Shown here: in pieces, positions 63,981 through 64,000 of the stretch | Position numbering within the stretch: position 1 is the first letter of the stretch | Layout: every line of letters begins with the position of its first letter | Source of the DNA: Algoriphagus lutimaris | GTDB lineage: Bacteria; Bacteroidota; Bacteroidia; Cytophagales; Cyclobacteriaceae | Length of the DNA: 64,000 nt | Assembly: GCF_017051705.1 (NCBI RefSeq) | Contig: NZ_JAFIDJ010000003.1 | Location: forward strand, 62,001 to 126,000 | Direction: 5' to 3' | Translations under genes and position numbers: made by a program | The notes under the pieces: generated by a model | Told to the model about the DNA's origin: nothing | The model's database searches: none | Seen by the model: only the letters and a program-made list of their open reading frames with translations

Positions 63981-64000
63981 ATTATATTTTCACAAACATC

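Overview
The window is about 64 kb of low-GC chromosome from a Bacteroidota bacterium, most likely order Cytophagales, family Cyclobacteriaceae (Algoriphagus-like). This is inferred from two SusC/SusD pairs, Bacteroidota-type promoters (TTG, then TAnnTTTG about 19 nt later), the parA-parB-DUF5683-dapB-lepB gene order, and lipoproteins and outer-membrane proteins typical of the phylum. No species-level claim is possible from the sequence alone.

Layout. 1-13.1 kb is a housekeeping block: pyrG-yidC; parA-parB-DUF5683-dapB-lepB; ung; apaG and two small-molecule methyltransferases; a coiled-coil membrane protein; and the rpsF-rpsR-rplI ribosomal operon. 13.1-21.5 kb holds an 81-aa orphan gene, tRNA-Gln(UUG), an EcsC-family protein, a large secreted M14 peptidase, prs-rplY, pth, and a SAM riboswitch controlling metZ. 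21.5-44.5 kb is the accessory part. It starts with a CBS-domain protein and a translationally coupled operon (glycosylasparaginase, cutC, haem-motif/FG-GAP lipoprotein). Two direct copies of one locus follow: creatininase-family hydrolase (+), then a ~1,180-aa FG-GAP/ASPIC lipoprotein, SusD and SusC (all -). In the second copy the hydrolase is only a 5'-truncated, frameshifted remnant. 44.9-64 kb returns to mostly core functions: an OmpA/TPR lipoprotein, PspC, a glycosyltransferase, YbaB, hisS, a 47-codon basic mini-gene, a YfcE-type phosphodiesterase, rhodanese plus aldehyde dehydrogenase, the pyruvate dehydrogenase E1 beta subunit, a TonB-type outer-membrane protein divergent from a LytS/LytTR two-component system, ffh, a large YfhO-like membrane protein, a methyltransferase and a SlyD-like prolyl isomerase.

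How the genes work together. The duplicated SusC/SusD/FG-GAP-ASPIC loci look like outer-membrane import systems for an unknown ligand. No glycoside hydrolase, polysaccharide lyase or sulfatase lies beside them. The only enzymes nearby are amide-bond hydrolases (creatininase family, glycosylasparaginase), so an amide-containing or glycopeptide-like ligand is a reasonable but unproven guess. The two susC upstream regions are otherwise divergent but share a precisely spaced set of elements: a promoter-like pair, a TTGCG-N6-CGCAA inverted repeat exactly 16 nt upstream of the -33 box, a TACC/GGYA element and a GATR hairpin. This suggests a common regulator encoded outside the window. I regard this shared cis-architecture and the unequal divergence of the duplicated genes as the most interesting signals here.
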